This document shows positions 32,396-39,723 of a stretch of DNA of 64,000 nucleotides, piece after piece. This DNA comes from Ilumatobacteraceae bacterium (GTDB lineage Bacteria > Actinomycetota > Acidimicrobiia > Acidimicrobiales > Ilumatobacteraceae). The notes beneath the pieces were generated by a model. That model saw nothing but the letters and a program-made list of their open reading frames with translations. It did no database searches and was not told the DNA's origin. Position numbers and translations under genes: made by a program. Positions within the stretch are counted from its first letter, which is position 1, and the number at the start of each line of letters is the position of its first letter. The DNA is taken from assembly GCA_025463305.1 (NCBI GenBank), contig JAOBWK010000061.1, positions 1 to 64,000 on the forward strand, in the 5' to 3' direction.

Positions 32396-33424
32396 ATGCG
32401 TGTCGACGTGATGACGTTCCCTCGACCACTGCGCGAGATGGGCGAGGTGGCGCGCGACATCGCCACCGCCGGCTTCGACGGCGTGGTGTTCACCGAAGGC
32501 GGTCGCACGGCATACCTGTCGGCCGCGGTCACGGCCACCGCCGCACCGTCGCTGGACATCGCGACGGGCGTGGCGGTCGCGTTCCCGCGCAGTCCGATGG
32601 TGACCGCGCAGATCGCGTGGGAGCTGCAGGAGGCGACGGCCGGCCGGTTCCGGCTCGGTCTCGGCACCCAGGTCAAGACCCACATCGTGCGCCGCTACGG
32701 ATCGGAGTTCGAGCACCCGGGTCCGCGCATGCGCGACTACATCCTCGCGGTGAAGGCGTCGATGGCGGCGTTCGCTGGCGCTCCGCTCGATCACCACGGC
32801 GAGTTCTACGACCTCTCGTTCCTCACCCCGCAGTGGTCACCGGGATCCATCGCCTTCGCGGCCCCGCCGGTCGATGTCGCGGCGGTCAACCCGTGGATGC
32901 TGCGGATGGCGGGCGAGGTGGCCGACGGCGTGCACGTCCATCCGATCGGCGAGCCGGGCTACCTCCGCCGCACCGCGCTGCCGGCCATCGCCGAGGGCGC
33001 CGCGGCCGCCGGTCGCGATCCATCCGAGATCAGCCTCACCGTCCCGGTCATGTGCGTGGTCGGCGACACCGACGAGGAGCGCGCCCGAGATCGCGAGCAC
33101 ATGCGCAGCATGATCGCCTTCTACGGCACCACCCCGAACTACGCGTTCATCTTCGATGACGCCGGGTTCGAGGGCACGACGTCGCGGCTGCGCGAGAAGC
33201 AGAAGGCCGGCGACATGGCCGGCATGGCCGCGCAGATCACCGACGATCACATGGCGGTGTTCACGACCGAGTCGACATGGGACGGTTTCGCCGATGCGCT
33301 GCGCGAGCGCTACAGCGGGTTGGCGACGCGCCTGCTGTTCTACAACGCGATCCAGCAGCGCGAGAGCTCGCCCGAGCGGTTCCGCCGCTACGGCGACGTG
33401 GCGCGCCAGCTGTCGGCAGACTGA
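32396..33424 (+). CDS. LLM class F420-dependent oxidoreductase
   Basis: The 342-residue luciferase-like TIM-barrel protein starts MRVDVMTFPRPLREMG. It shows FDGVVFTEGGRTAYLSAAV at about 25-45, GVAVAFPRSPMVTAQIAWELQEATAGRFRLGLGTQVK (in segments, about 60-95) and GSEFEHPGPRMRDY. This pattern matches the actinobacterial F420-dependent family with a G.GTQ.K.H loop. The cofactor is inferred from the family. The last codons and stop are duplicated 22 bp downstream (see repeat at 33407). It stands divergent from the phosphonate monoester hydrolase-like gene. Confidence 0.85.
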   Translation: MRVDVMTFPRPLREMGEVARDIATAGFDGVVFTEGGRTAYLSAAVTATAAPSLDIATGVAVAFPRSPMVTAQIAWELQEATAGRFRLGLGTQVKTHIVRRYGSEFEHPGPRMRDYILAVKASMAAFAGAPLDHHGEFYDLSFLTPQWSPGSIAFAAPPVDVAAVNPWMLRMAGEVADGVHVHPIGEPGYLRRTALPAIAEGAAAAGRDPSEISLTVPVMCVVGDTDEERARDREHMRSMIAFYGTTPNYAFIFDDAGFEGTTSRLREKQKAGDMAGMAAQITDDHMAVFTTESTWDGFADALRERYSGLATRLLFYNAIQQRESSPERFRRYGDVARQLSAD

Positions 33425-33448
33425 GGCACAGCTGTCGGCAGACTGAGG
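33407..33448 (+). repeat. 22-bp-period duplication of the LLM gene 3' end
   Basis: CAGCTGTCGGCAGACTGAGG, which encodes the last residues QLSAD and the TGA stop, recurs at 33429-33448 (period 22). A degenerate third copy of the core, CAGCAGACTGA, ends at 33467. Confidence 0.8.
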
Positions 33449-33455
33449 TACCGCT

Positions 33456-33812
33456 TCAGCAGACTGATCCGCGCAGCACGAGGCACGGTGTCGAGGCGGG
33501 CAGGCGGAGCAACCCGTCGACGGTGTGCACGTCGACCGTGCCACCATCGGGGTCACGGCCGCCGTCGAGGCGGCCGACCAGCTCGACGCGGAGCCAGCCG
33601 TCGATGAGGTCGCCGGGGCGGACCTCGGCGGCCGGCACCACGAGGCACGGCGCCAGCCCGTCGAACGTGGCGCGCGTGGCCGGATGCGATCCGGATCGCC
33701 GACCGCAACGGCGGTTCGCCTGACAGCCACCGCGTCGAGGCGCGACGCCGAAGTGCTCGCCGGGGGCGAGGAGGGTGACGACCCGGTTGGCAGCGAAGAA
33801 GTCGTTGAACAT
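33456..33812 (-). CDS. Hypothetical protein, 118 aa
   Basis: The ATG starts MFNDFFAANRVVTLLAPGEHFG. A basic cysteine-containing stretch (GGCQANRRCGRRSGSH, about 28-43) and a C-terminal beta-rich part with GDLIDGWLRVELVGRLDG and VDVHTVDGLLRLPAST follow. The alternating hydrophobic pattern and absence of stops suggest a real protein, but I recognise no domain. It occupies the otherwise empty minus strand between the LLM and MgtE_N genes. Moderate doubt remains whether it is expressed. Confidence 0.5.
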   Translation of the reverse strand: MFNDFFAANRVVTLLAPGEHFGVAPRRGGCQANRRCGRRSGSHPATRATFDGLAPCLVVPAAEVRPGDLIDGWLRVELVGRLDGGRDPDGGTVDVHTVDGLLRLPASTPCLVLRGSVC

Positions 33813-33895
33813 GCCCGTCCAGAGTCATCGATCCGGCGTTGATGACGGCGACGACCGGAAAACGCGGCAAACCGGATGCCACCAGGGGCAACGGG

Positions 33896-33901
33896 TAGCC
33901 T
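33896..33901 (+). promoter_or_regulatory. -10 box for a leaderless GTG-start mRNA
   Basis: TAGCCT ends 6 nt before the GTG at 33908. Confidence 0.55.
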
Positions 33902-33907
33902 GCGGAC

Positions 33908-35206
33908 GTGGCAGGCGATCTCGTGTACGCGTTCCGGGTGATGCGCCTGCCCCTGCTGGATGCCGGTGGCGCGACGATCGGCCGCATCGAGGACATCGTC
34001 ATCGTCCCCTCCCGCTCGGGCACCCCGCCACGCGTGGTCGGCTACGTCGCCACCAGCCAGCGGCGACGGATCTTCGTCAACGGCACTCGTTTCAGCCACA
34101 TCGACGGCGACGGCGCGCGCCTGCGCAGCTGGGACGTCGACCTGCATCCGTTCAAGGCCAAGCCGGGCGAGCTGCTCGTCGGCAAGGACGTGCTCGACAA
34201 GAAGATCGGCGACGAGATCGTCAGCGATGTCGCCCTGCGCAGCACCACCGATGGCCGAGCCACGTACTGGGAGCTCGCCAAGCTCCGCCTCTCGCGCCGC
34301 AACGCGCTCCGCCGTCGGCCGAGCTACCGCCTGGTCGACTGGGACGAGGTGCCGACGCTGTTCAACAGCGGCGCGCCGATGGCGGCCGAGGCCGCGAGCA
34401 TGCGCGACATGCATCCCAGCGACGTCGCCACGGTCGTGCGCACCCTGCCACTCGCGCAGCGCAAGCAGCTCGCCGCGGCGATGGACGACGAGCGCCTCGC
34501 CGACCTGCTCGAGGAGCTGCCCGAGGCCGAGCAGCTGCGCATCATCGAGGGCCTCGATCTCGACCGGTTGATGAGCGTGCTCGACGAGATGGAGTACGAC
34601 GACCTCGCCGACCTCCTCGCCGAGATGCCGGGCGAGCAGCGCACCCGCATCCTCGACGCGATGGACGACGACGACGCGGCCGTCATGCGTCAGCTGCTCT
34701 CGTACGAGGAGGGCACCGCGGGCGGCCAGATGACGCCCGACATCATCATCCTCGGCCCCACGGCGACGGTGGCCGAGGCGCTCGCCCAGATCCGCGACCC
34801 CGACTGGCTGGTGAGCATCGCCGCCCAGGTGTTCGTCTGCCGTCCCCCGTACCGTCCGCCCACCGGCACCTACCTCGGTGTCGTCCACTTCCAACGCCTG
34901 CTGCGCGAGCCGCCGGGCATGGAGCTCGGTCGCTGCCTCGAGCAGGAGCCGACCATCACCCCGAACATCCCCGACCGCGAAGTGGCCGAGAAGCTGGCCA
35001 GCTACAACATGCTCGCGGTGGGCGTCACCGACGATGCCGGGCACCTGCTCGGTGCGATCACGGTCGACGACGTGCTCGACCGCACGCTGCCCACCGGCTG
35101 GCGTCAGCGGCGACGCAGCAACTCGCCGAACATCCACACCGCGCACGTCACCACCGCGCCCGTGCACACGGACGACGCGTCTGCCACCGCGGGCGACCCA
35201 CGATGA
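33908..35206 (+). CDS. Soluble PRC-barrel / MgtE_N / CBS protein
   Basis: The 432-residue protein has PRC-barrel-like segments (residues 10-130: VMRLPLLDAGGATIGRIEDIVI, then GELLVGKDVLDKKIGDEIVSDV), an MgtE intracellular N domain of helical repeats (about 150-270: MHPSDVATVVRTLP, DERLADLLEELPEAEQ, YDDLADLLAEMP, EEGTAGGQMTP) and two CBS motifs (about 270-400). No transmembrane channel domain follows, unlike the Mg2+ transporter MgtE. It overlaps the next gene (DUF1003 membrane protein) by ATGA. A Mg2+- or nucleotide-sensing regulatory role with the membrane partner is inferred. Confidence 0.85.
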   Translation: MAGDLVYAFRVMRLPLLDAGGATIGRIEDIVIVPSRSGTPPRVVGYVATSQRRRIFVNGTRFSHIDGDGARLRSWDVDLHPFKAKPGELLVGKDVLDKKIGDEIVSDVALRSTTDGRATYWELAKLRLSRRNALRRRPSYRLVDWDEVPTLFNSGAPMAAEAASMRDMHPSDVATVVRTLPLAQRKQLAAAMDDERLADLLEELPEAEQLRIIEGLDLDRLMSVLDEMEYDDLADLLAEMPGEQRTRILDAMDDDDAAVMRQLLSYEEGTAGGQMTPDIIILGPTATVAEALAQIRDPDWLVSIAAQVFVCRPPYRPPTGTYLGVVHFQRLLREPPGMELGRCLEQEPTITPNIPDREVAEKLASYNMLAVGVTDDAGHLLGAITVDDVLDRTLPTGWRQRRRSNSPNIHTAHVTTAPVHTDDASATAGDPR

Positions 35207-35748
35207 CCCGGCACAGCGATCTCAGCTCACCGCGCCAGGTGCGCCGGGTCGGCCTGCACTACGACCAAGAGGCGTTCGGCCAGTTCAGCGAGAGCATCGC
35301 GCGCACCCTCGGCACCGCCCGGTTCCTCGTCTGGCAGACCTGCATCGTGGTGGTGTGGATCATCCTCAACGTCGCGTTCGCCGTGCTGCGCTGGGACAAG
35401 TACCCGTTCATCCTGCTCAACCTGGCGTTCTCCACCCAGGCCGCGTACGCAGCGCCGTTGATCCTGCTCGCCCAGAACCGCCAGGAGCAGCGCGACCGCG
35501 TCCAGACCGACAACGACCGCCGCGTCGCCGAGCGCACCCAGGCCGACACCGAGTTCCTCGCCCGCGAGATCTCGAGCGTGCGCGTCGCCCTGGCCGACAT
35601 GGTCACCACCGAGGACATGCGCGATCACCTCGACCGGCTCACCGTGGCCGTCGAGCGGATGGCGAACCGGCTCGACGACATCGAGATGCAGAGCGAGAAG
35701 TCGACGGACCTGCGCTCGCTCGATCAGCCGCGCGACGAGGCCGAGTAG
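35203..35748 (+). CDS. DUF1003 membrane protein
   Basis: The 181-residue protein has the DUF1003 pattern: FSESIARTLGTARFLVWQT, then two transmembrane helices (about 40-60 and 70-90, around TCIVVVWIILNVAFAVL and PFILLNLAFSTQAAYAAPLIL) joined by RWDKYPF. The sequence LILLAQNRQEQRDR and a long charged cytoplasmic coiled coil complete it. The ATG overlaps the TGA of the MgtE_N gene. DUF1003 proteins are commonly next to MgtE_N genes; their biochemical role is unknown. The 3' end overlaps the convergent hydrolase gene by 25 bases. Confidence 0.87.
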   Translation: MTRHSDLSSPRQVRRVGLHYDQEAFGQFSESIARTLGTARFLVWQTCIVVVWIILNVAFAVLRWDKYPFILLNLAFSTQAAYAAPLILLAQNRQEQRDRVQTDNDRRVAERTQADTEFLAREISSVRVALADMVTTEDMRDHLDRLTVAVERMANRLDDIEMQSEKSTDLRSLDQPRDEAE

Positions 35749-36611
35749 CCCGTCCGGCCGCTTCCCTCGGCGGTGCGCGCGGCCACGTGGTGGACCAGCT
35801 GCACGGTCTTGGCGGCGTACTCCTCGGCGTTCATCCACGTCGACAGGTGGTCGCCGGCGAGCTCGATGACGAACGCGTCCAGCGCCTTCGCCAGCGCACG
35901 CTGCTTGACCGGGCGCACGAGGTGGTCCTTGGTGGTGATCAGCATCGCCGCCGGCACCCCGAGCTCGCCCGCCCAGCGAACGGCGTCGTAGCGGCTCAAC
36001 GCCTGTCCGGCATGCACGAGGTGCACTGCGCTGTTGCGGCTCAGCTCCCCGGCCAGCCATTCGATGTACGGATCGAGGTTCGCGTACTGCTTGGCCATCC
36101 GCCGCAGCCCCGCGCGCAGCCACGACGGATACGCCCACGAGCGCAGGATCGGGCTCAGCATCCGCACCGTCTTCCACCGCGCTCGCTCGTTCAGCGTCGC
36201 GTTCCATTCGAGCGCCGTCGCCTGCACCACGATGCCGGCGACGAGTGCCGGATGACGCTGGGTCAGCAGCAGGCTGAGCGGCCCGCCCATCGAGTAGCCG
36301 ACGAGGATCACCGGCCCGACGCCGAGCTGGGTGATCAGCGCGGCGGCATCGTCGGCCGCGTCCTCGAGCTCGAACCGTTGCGCCGGCCGCATCCCCCGCC
36401 CGTGACCGCGGTGGTCGATCGCGACGAACGAGTGGTCGGCGGCGAGCGCCTCGTACGCGGTGAAGAACTGCAGATCGGCCGATGCCGTCCAGCCGTGCAG
36501 GAGCAGCAGCGTGGGCGCGTCCGGATCGGCGTGCTCGTGATGCCGGTAGAACACCTCACCGCGACCGTCGAGCACTGCGGTGTGGCCCGGCGGCAGCCAC
36601 GGCACCTTCAC
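35724..36611 (-). CDS. Alpha/beta hydrolase
   Basis: The 295-residue protein has LLLLHGWTASADLQF (oxyanion loop), IDHRGHGRG, the nucleophile elbow VGYSMGGPLS (Ser at about 106), an acid in ITTKDHLV and His in AGDHLST. The long helical cap (about 125-215) is rich in Arg and Leu. It resembles lipase/esterase-type members near fatty-acid metabolism, but no substrate can be named. It starts with a GTG lying within a 14-bp-period repeat shared with the Fur stop codon, 10 nt after that stop, so it is in an operon with the Fur gene. Confidence 0.8.
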   Translation of the reverse strand: MKVPWLPPGHTAVLDGRGEVFYRHHEHADPDAPTLLLLHGWTASADLQFFTAYEALAADHSFVAIDHRGHGRGMRPAQRFELEDAADDAAALITQLGVGPVILVGYSMGGPLSLLLTQRHPALVAGIVVQATALEWNATLNERARWKTVRMLSPILRSWAYPSWLRAGLRRMAKQYANLDPYIEWLAGELSRNSAVHLVHAGQALSRYDAVRWAGELGVPAAMLITTKDHLVRPVKQRALAKALDAFVIELAGDHLSTWMNAEEYAAKTVQLVHHVAARTAEGSGRTGYSASSRG

Positions 36612-36624
36612 GAGGGCACCTTCA
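36601..36624 (-). repeat. 14-bp-period decamer repeat at the Fur stop / hydrolase start
   Basis: On the minus strand TGAAGGTGCC occurs twice with a 14-bp period. The first copy holds the Fur TGA stop and the second overlaps the GTG start of the hydrolase. Confidence 0.7.
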
Positions 36625-37059
36625 TGAGCGGCAGTCCGTGCACACGCCGACGAGGTCGAGGCGGTGATGGCGCAGCTCGAAGCCGTTCATCGCAGCGAGG
36701 TTGCCGAGCGATTCGTCGAGCGTGGCCTCCACGGCGTCGGGCACGACGACGTCGAGCACCGCACCGCACTCCTCGCAGATCAGGTGGTGGTGATGGCCGC
36801 CGATGTCCTCGGCCAGCTCGAACCGCGCCCACTCGTCGTGGGTGACCACCCGGGTGATCACGCCGGCCTGCTCGAGCACCGCGAGGTTGCGGTACACCGA
36901 GCTCTGGGCGAGAGCGGGATCGAGGCGGAGGATGTCGGGGATGGTGATCGGGTGCTCGGCGTCGCTGAGCATCTCGACGAGGTGCCGGCGCATCGACGTG
37001 TACCGCTGGCGGTCGCCCACCACCCGCAGGGCGGCGATCTGGTGCAGGTCAGCGCTCAT
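36622..37059 (-). CDS. Fur-family metalloregulator (Zur/Fur-like)
   Basis: The 145-residue protein has a winged helix (about 18-80: RRHLVEMLSDAEHPITIPDIL, SSVYRNLAVLEQAGVI). The metal-binding C-terminal part carries GGHHHHLICEECGAV and a final CTDC, giving the structural CxxC...CxxC zinc site. The His-rich GHHHHL motif is general for the Fur family, so Fur, Zur or PerR cannot be separated by eye; CxxC spacing fits Zur or Fur. It lies in a minus-strand run with the NAD(P)-binding protein upstream (21 nt) and the hydrolase downstream. Confidence 0.87.
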   Translation of the reverse strand: MSADLHQIAALRVVGDRQRYTSMRRHLVEMLSDAEHPITIPDILRLDPALAQSSVYRNLAVLEQAGVITRVVTHDEWARFELAEDIGGHHHHLICEECGAVLDVVVPDAVEATLDESLGNLAAMNGFELRHHRLDLVGVCTDCRS

Positions 37060-37080
37060 CTGCGGCGAATGGTAGTGGCG

Positions 37081-38139
37081 TCAGGACTCGGCGGGTCGGG
37101 ACACGCCCGTGAACTCGGCGAGCGGCACGCCGCACGCGCTGATCTCGGTGAGCAGGTCGGCCGTGGGCAGCCGCGGATCGCCGAGCACGATCACGCCCGT
37201 CGGCGCATCGGCCGAGCCGCGCACCCGCGCCACCCACCCGGCCATCGCCGAGGCCACAGCACCGGCCGCCACGCCGCTACGCACCGAGCTGCCGGCGATG
37301 AGGGTCTCGCGCTCGCCGCTCGCGAGCGCACCGCGGACCTCGACCCGCACGCCGCCGACGCCGCCCTCGCGGTGCGGCGGCCGCAGCATCGGCAACCGCG
37401 CCGTGAAGCGGTCCCGACGGGTGCCGGACATGCGCGCGCTCATCCGCCCGACGGCGGGGAAGACGCGGTGCAGCAGCACGGGATCCGGCACCTCGGCGCG
37501 GTAGCAGTCGTACGCGTTGACCGGTTCGGGGAACCAGCACAGCTCGCGGCCGACGCCGGCGGGGCGGCTGATCCACTCGCCGTCGTGCAGCCCGATCGAC
37601 GTGCCACCGAGGGCTCGGTGGTGCTGGCGCGCGCACGACGGTCCGGCGGTGCCGTGCATCGCGACGTGGATCTCGTCCGCGGTGTCGAGCTGGTCGGCGA
37701 GCTGGCGGGCCAGCAGCCCGGACAGCCCGGGGGCCATCGCCGCGCCGACGACGAGCTGCACGCCACGATCCGACGCGAGGCGGTCCATCGCGAGGAGCTC
37801 GCGGACGTCGTCGAGATCGTCGCTCATCGACACCACCGACACACCGTTGGTGATCAGCCGGCGGGCGAGCGCTGCATGCGGTGCGGGGAGCGCGAGCACG
37901 GCCACATCGGCGACCTTCGCGTCGTCGAGGTCCACCACCACGCCACCGATCGTGCGCGCCACTGTCGACGCGATGTCCTCACGCTCGTCGTGCACACCGA
38001 TCCGCACCACGCGCGTGCCGGCGAGGTTCGCCGCGACCCGCGAGCCGGTGACACCGACTCCGATCACGGCAACGATCGGGACAGGGACGATCGGCAGCTC
38101 GCCGGCGGTCCACCCGTCGACCGCCGCAGGATCCGTCAT
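37081..38139 (-). CDS. NAD(P)-binding (saccharopine-dehydrogenase-like) protein
   Basis: The 352-residue protein has a Rossmann start VPIVAVIGVGVTGSRVAANLAG, an acidic VVVDLDDAKVADVAVLALPAP segment and the central block VVGAAMAPGLSGLLARQLADQLD. That block resembles the PG.S..L..Q region of saccharopine-dehydrogenase-like oxidoreductases. A later half holds RFTARLPMLRPP and a C-terminal helix. The ATG at 38137-38139 is chosen because it overlaps the stop of a 44-codon upstream gene (ATGA). Reaction unknown; an oxidoreductase acting on an amino-acid-like or lipid substrate is expected. Confidence 0.75.
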   Translation of the reverse strand: MTDPAAVDGWTAGELPIVPVPIVAVIGVGVTGSRVAANLAGTRVVRIGVHDEREDIASTVARTIGGVVVDLDDAKVADVAVLALPAPHAALARRLITNGVSVVSMSDDLDDVRELLAMDRLASDRGVQLVVGAAMAPGLSGLLARQLADQLDTADEIHVAMHGTAGPSCARQHHRALGGTSIGLHDGEWISRPAGVGRELCWFPEPVNAYDCYRAEVPDPVLLHRVFPAVGRMSARMSGTRRDRFTARLPMLRPPHREGGVGGVRVEVRGALASGERETLIAGSSVRSGVAAGAVASAMAGWVARVRGSADAPTGVIVLGDPRLPTADLLTEISACGVPLAEFTGVSRPAES

Positions 38140-38270
38140 CGCGGCTTGACGGACATCTCGCGCCATCCACCCGTCTGTGGGGGGACGCCGCCCTGACCGC
38201 GCAACCGGAGGATGCCGGCAACTGTCGCCGCAGCGGACAGCGCCAGGATCGCACGACGGAGCATCTTCAT
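38136..38270 (-). CDS. Small 44-aa protein, coupled to the Rossmann-fold gene
   Basis: An ATG frame encodes MKMLRRAILALSAAATVAGI and then LRLRGQGGVPPQTGG plus a short WREMSVKPR tail. The basic start and hydrophobic helix look like a small membrane-anchored or secreted peptide. Its TGA overlaps the ATG of the downstream NAD(P)-binding gene by ATGA, which makes both the gene and that start credible. The WRE tail is reminiscent of other small actinobacterial proteins; no function is known. Confidence 0.6.
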   Translation of the reverse strand: MKMLRRAILALSAAATVAGILRLRGQGGVPPQTGGWREMSVKPR

Positions 38271-38277
38271 GGTCGGC

Positions 38278-38787
38278 TCACTGTACCGGCGCGACGGGCT
38301 CCATCGAGACGATCCGCTTCGCCGCCGGGGTGACGTAGACGTGGTACATCCCGCCGTTGGTCACCATGTTGGGCAGCACCGGCAGCTTGAAGTCGCGGCC
38401 CTCGACGACCAGGTAGAACCCCGCCCGACCGCGCCGCACCACCCGCACCGGACCCGACACGCGCTCCACCACGGCCCGTCCCGCAGCCTGGCGCAGCCGC
38501 ACGAACATGACGATGCCCAGCGCGAGCATCACGCCGACCAGGAGCACGATCAACAGCGTCTGGACCACCTTCAGCGGCCGGCTGGCCACGGCGAGGACGA
38601 GCCCGCCGAGACCACCCGCGAGGACGATGCCACCCGCGAGGTTCCAGTTCGCGCTGCGCCGGAGGCGGGCCACCTGCTGGGGTCCGAGCGTGCCGAGCCG
38701 GTTCGCGCCGAGGTCGTCGGTGGTCGAGTGGAACGCCTCGAGCAGGCGGACGTGGGGATGTGGCGACGGTTGCTGCTTCGGCGACAT
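38278..38787 (-). CDS. Membrane protein with two transmembrane helices
   Basis: The 169-residue protein has an N-terminal cytoplasmic part with FHSTTDDLGANRLGTLGPQQVARLRR and two transmembrane helices (about 47-67 and 74-97). A C-terminal soluble beta-rich domain follows (VVERVSGPVRVVRRGRAGFYLVVEGRDFKLP, in segments, then YHVYVTPAAKRIVSMEP). I recognise no named family; the last part resembles NfeD-like or SHOCT-free small beta domains only loosely. It is 7 nt upstream of the 44-aa gene, so the run 38787 to 35724 may be one operon. Confidence 0.7.
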   Translation of the reverse strand: MSPKQQPSPHPHVRLLEAFHSTTDDLGANRLGTLGPQQVARLRRSANWNLAGGIVLAGGLGGLVLAVASRPLKVVQTLLIVLLVGVMLALGIVMFVRLRQAAGRAVVERVSGPVRVVRRGRAGFYLVVEGRDFKLPVLPNMVTNGGMYHVYVTPAAKRIVSMEPVAPVQ

Positions 38788-38796
38788 GAGCGGACC

Positions 38797-38852
38797 TTGA
38801 CGATATCTTGCCGGGCCCGGCGCTCCCGGAGTGGGGTGTTGACAGTATCTTG
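38797..38852 (+). promoter_or_regulatory. Pair of 14-bp direct repeats in a divergent intergenic region
   Basis: TTGACGATATCTTG (38797-38810) and TTGACAGTATCTTG (38839-38852) are 42 bp apart, four helical turns. They lie between the divergent membrane-protein and methyltransferase genes. The core TTGACAGTAT recurs at 40974-40983. They may be an operator; no matching -10 makes them a simple promoter pair. Confidence 0.4.
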
Positions 38853-38883
38853 CGACTTGCGGGAGTCGGAGAGGATCTCAGCC

Positions 38884-39708
38884 ATGCAACTCATGGAACG
38901 CAACCACGCGGTGTTCGACGACCATCGTGTCTCGGGCGAGTACGAGCGGGTGTACCAGGCCGCCGGACAGTTCCTCGACCGCGGCGAGCAGGCGGCGTTG
39001 ACGAGCATCGCCGCTTCGGTCCGCGGTCGGCCCGTGCTCGACGTGGGCGCCGGCACGGGTCGCCTCGCGCCGCTGCTGCGACTGCTGTCCGACGACTACC
39101 AGGCCATCGACTATGCGCCCAGCATGGTCGAGGCGTTCCGCCGCAGCTACCCAGGGCTCGATGTCGCCGTCGGCGACGCACGCGACCTGAGCAGGTTCGA
39201 ACCGGCTCGGTTCGGCCTCGTCGTGTTCAGCAACAACGGCATCGACACCGTCCAGCACGACGAGCGGGTGCAGGTCCTGCGCGAGTTCAGCCGGGTCACC
39301 GCCGCCGATGGGCGCATCGTGTTCTCGACGCTGAACCGCAACGGCGTGTCGTACGACGAATCGCCGTTCCAGCTCCGCCGTCGCGGCGCACCCCCACGCA
39401 CGGCGGCCAAAGCGCTCGCCCGCGATGCTGTCCGCCGCGTGATGCACCCGATGTCCTGGCCACGCAGTGTGGCGAACTGGCAGCACGCCCGTCCACTCGC
39501 TCGCGACCACGGTGTGTGGGCCGTGGGCCCGCTGGCTGCCCACGACTTCGCGCCGTTCGTCCACTTCACCACGCTCACGGATCTGCGCGAGCTGATCGCC
39601 GCCGCCGGACTCGTCACGGACACGATCCACACCGAGAACGGTGAGATCGTGCCCGAGACGGCCGACGATTCGGTTGCCGATTACTTCACGGTGGTCGCCC
39701 ACCGCTGA
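38884..39708 (+). CDS. Class I SAM-dependent methyltransferase
   Basis: The 274-residue protein has the SAM motif I VLDVGAGTGRLAPLLR (about 51-66), an acidic motif II region YQAIDYAPSMVEAFRR, motif for adenine binding VGDARDLSRF and motif IV GLVVFSNNGIDTV. The C-terminal half is basic and may bind the acceptor. A GGAGAGGA ribosome-binding site lies about 8 nt before the ATG. The substrate is unknown. It converges with surface protein 3, 15 nt between stops. Confidence 0.85.
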   Translation: MQLMERNHAVFDDHRVSGEYERVYQAAGQFLDRGEQAALTSIAASVRGRPVLDVGAGTGRLAPLLRLLSDDYQAIDYAPSMVEAFRRSYPGLDVAVGDARDLSRFEPARFGLVVFSNNGIDTVQHDERVQVLREFSRVTAADGRIVFSTLNRNGVSYDESPFQLRRRGAPPRTAAKALARDAVRRVMHPMSWPRSVANWQHARPLARDHGVWAVGPLAAHDFAPFVHFTTLTDLRELIAAAGLVTDTIHTENGEIVPETADDSVADYFTVVAHR

Positions 39709-39723
39709 CCGCCGGCAGGCGCG

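Noticed and set aside
30834..36845. Other long opposite-strand ORFs such as those across 30933-32360 and 34878-36845
   Set aside because: They mirror real genes in GC-rich sequence and contain no recognisable domain or ribosome-binding site.
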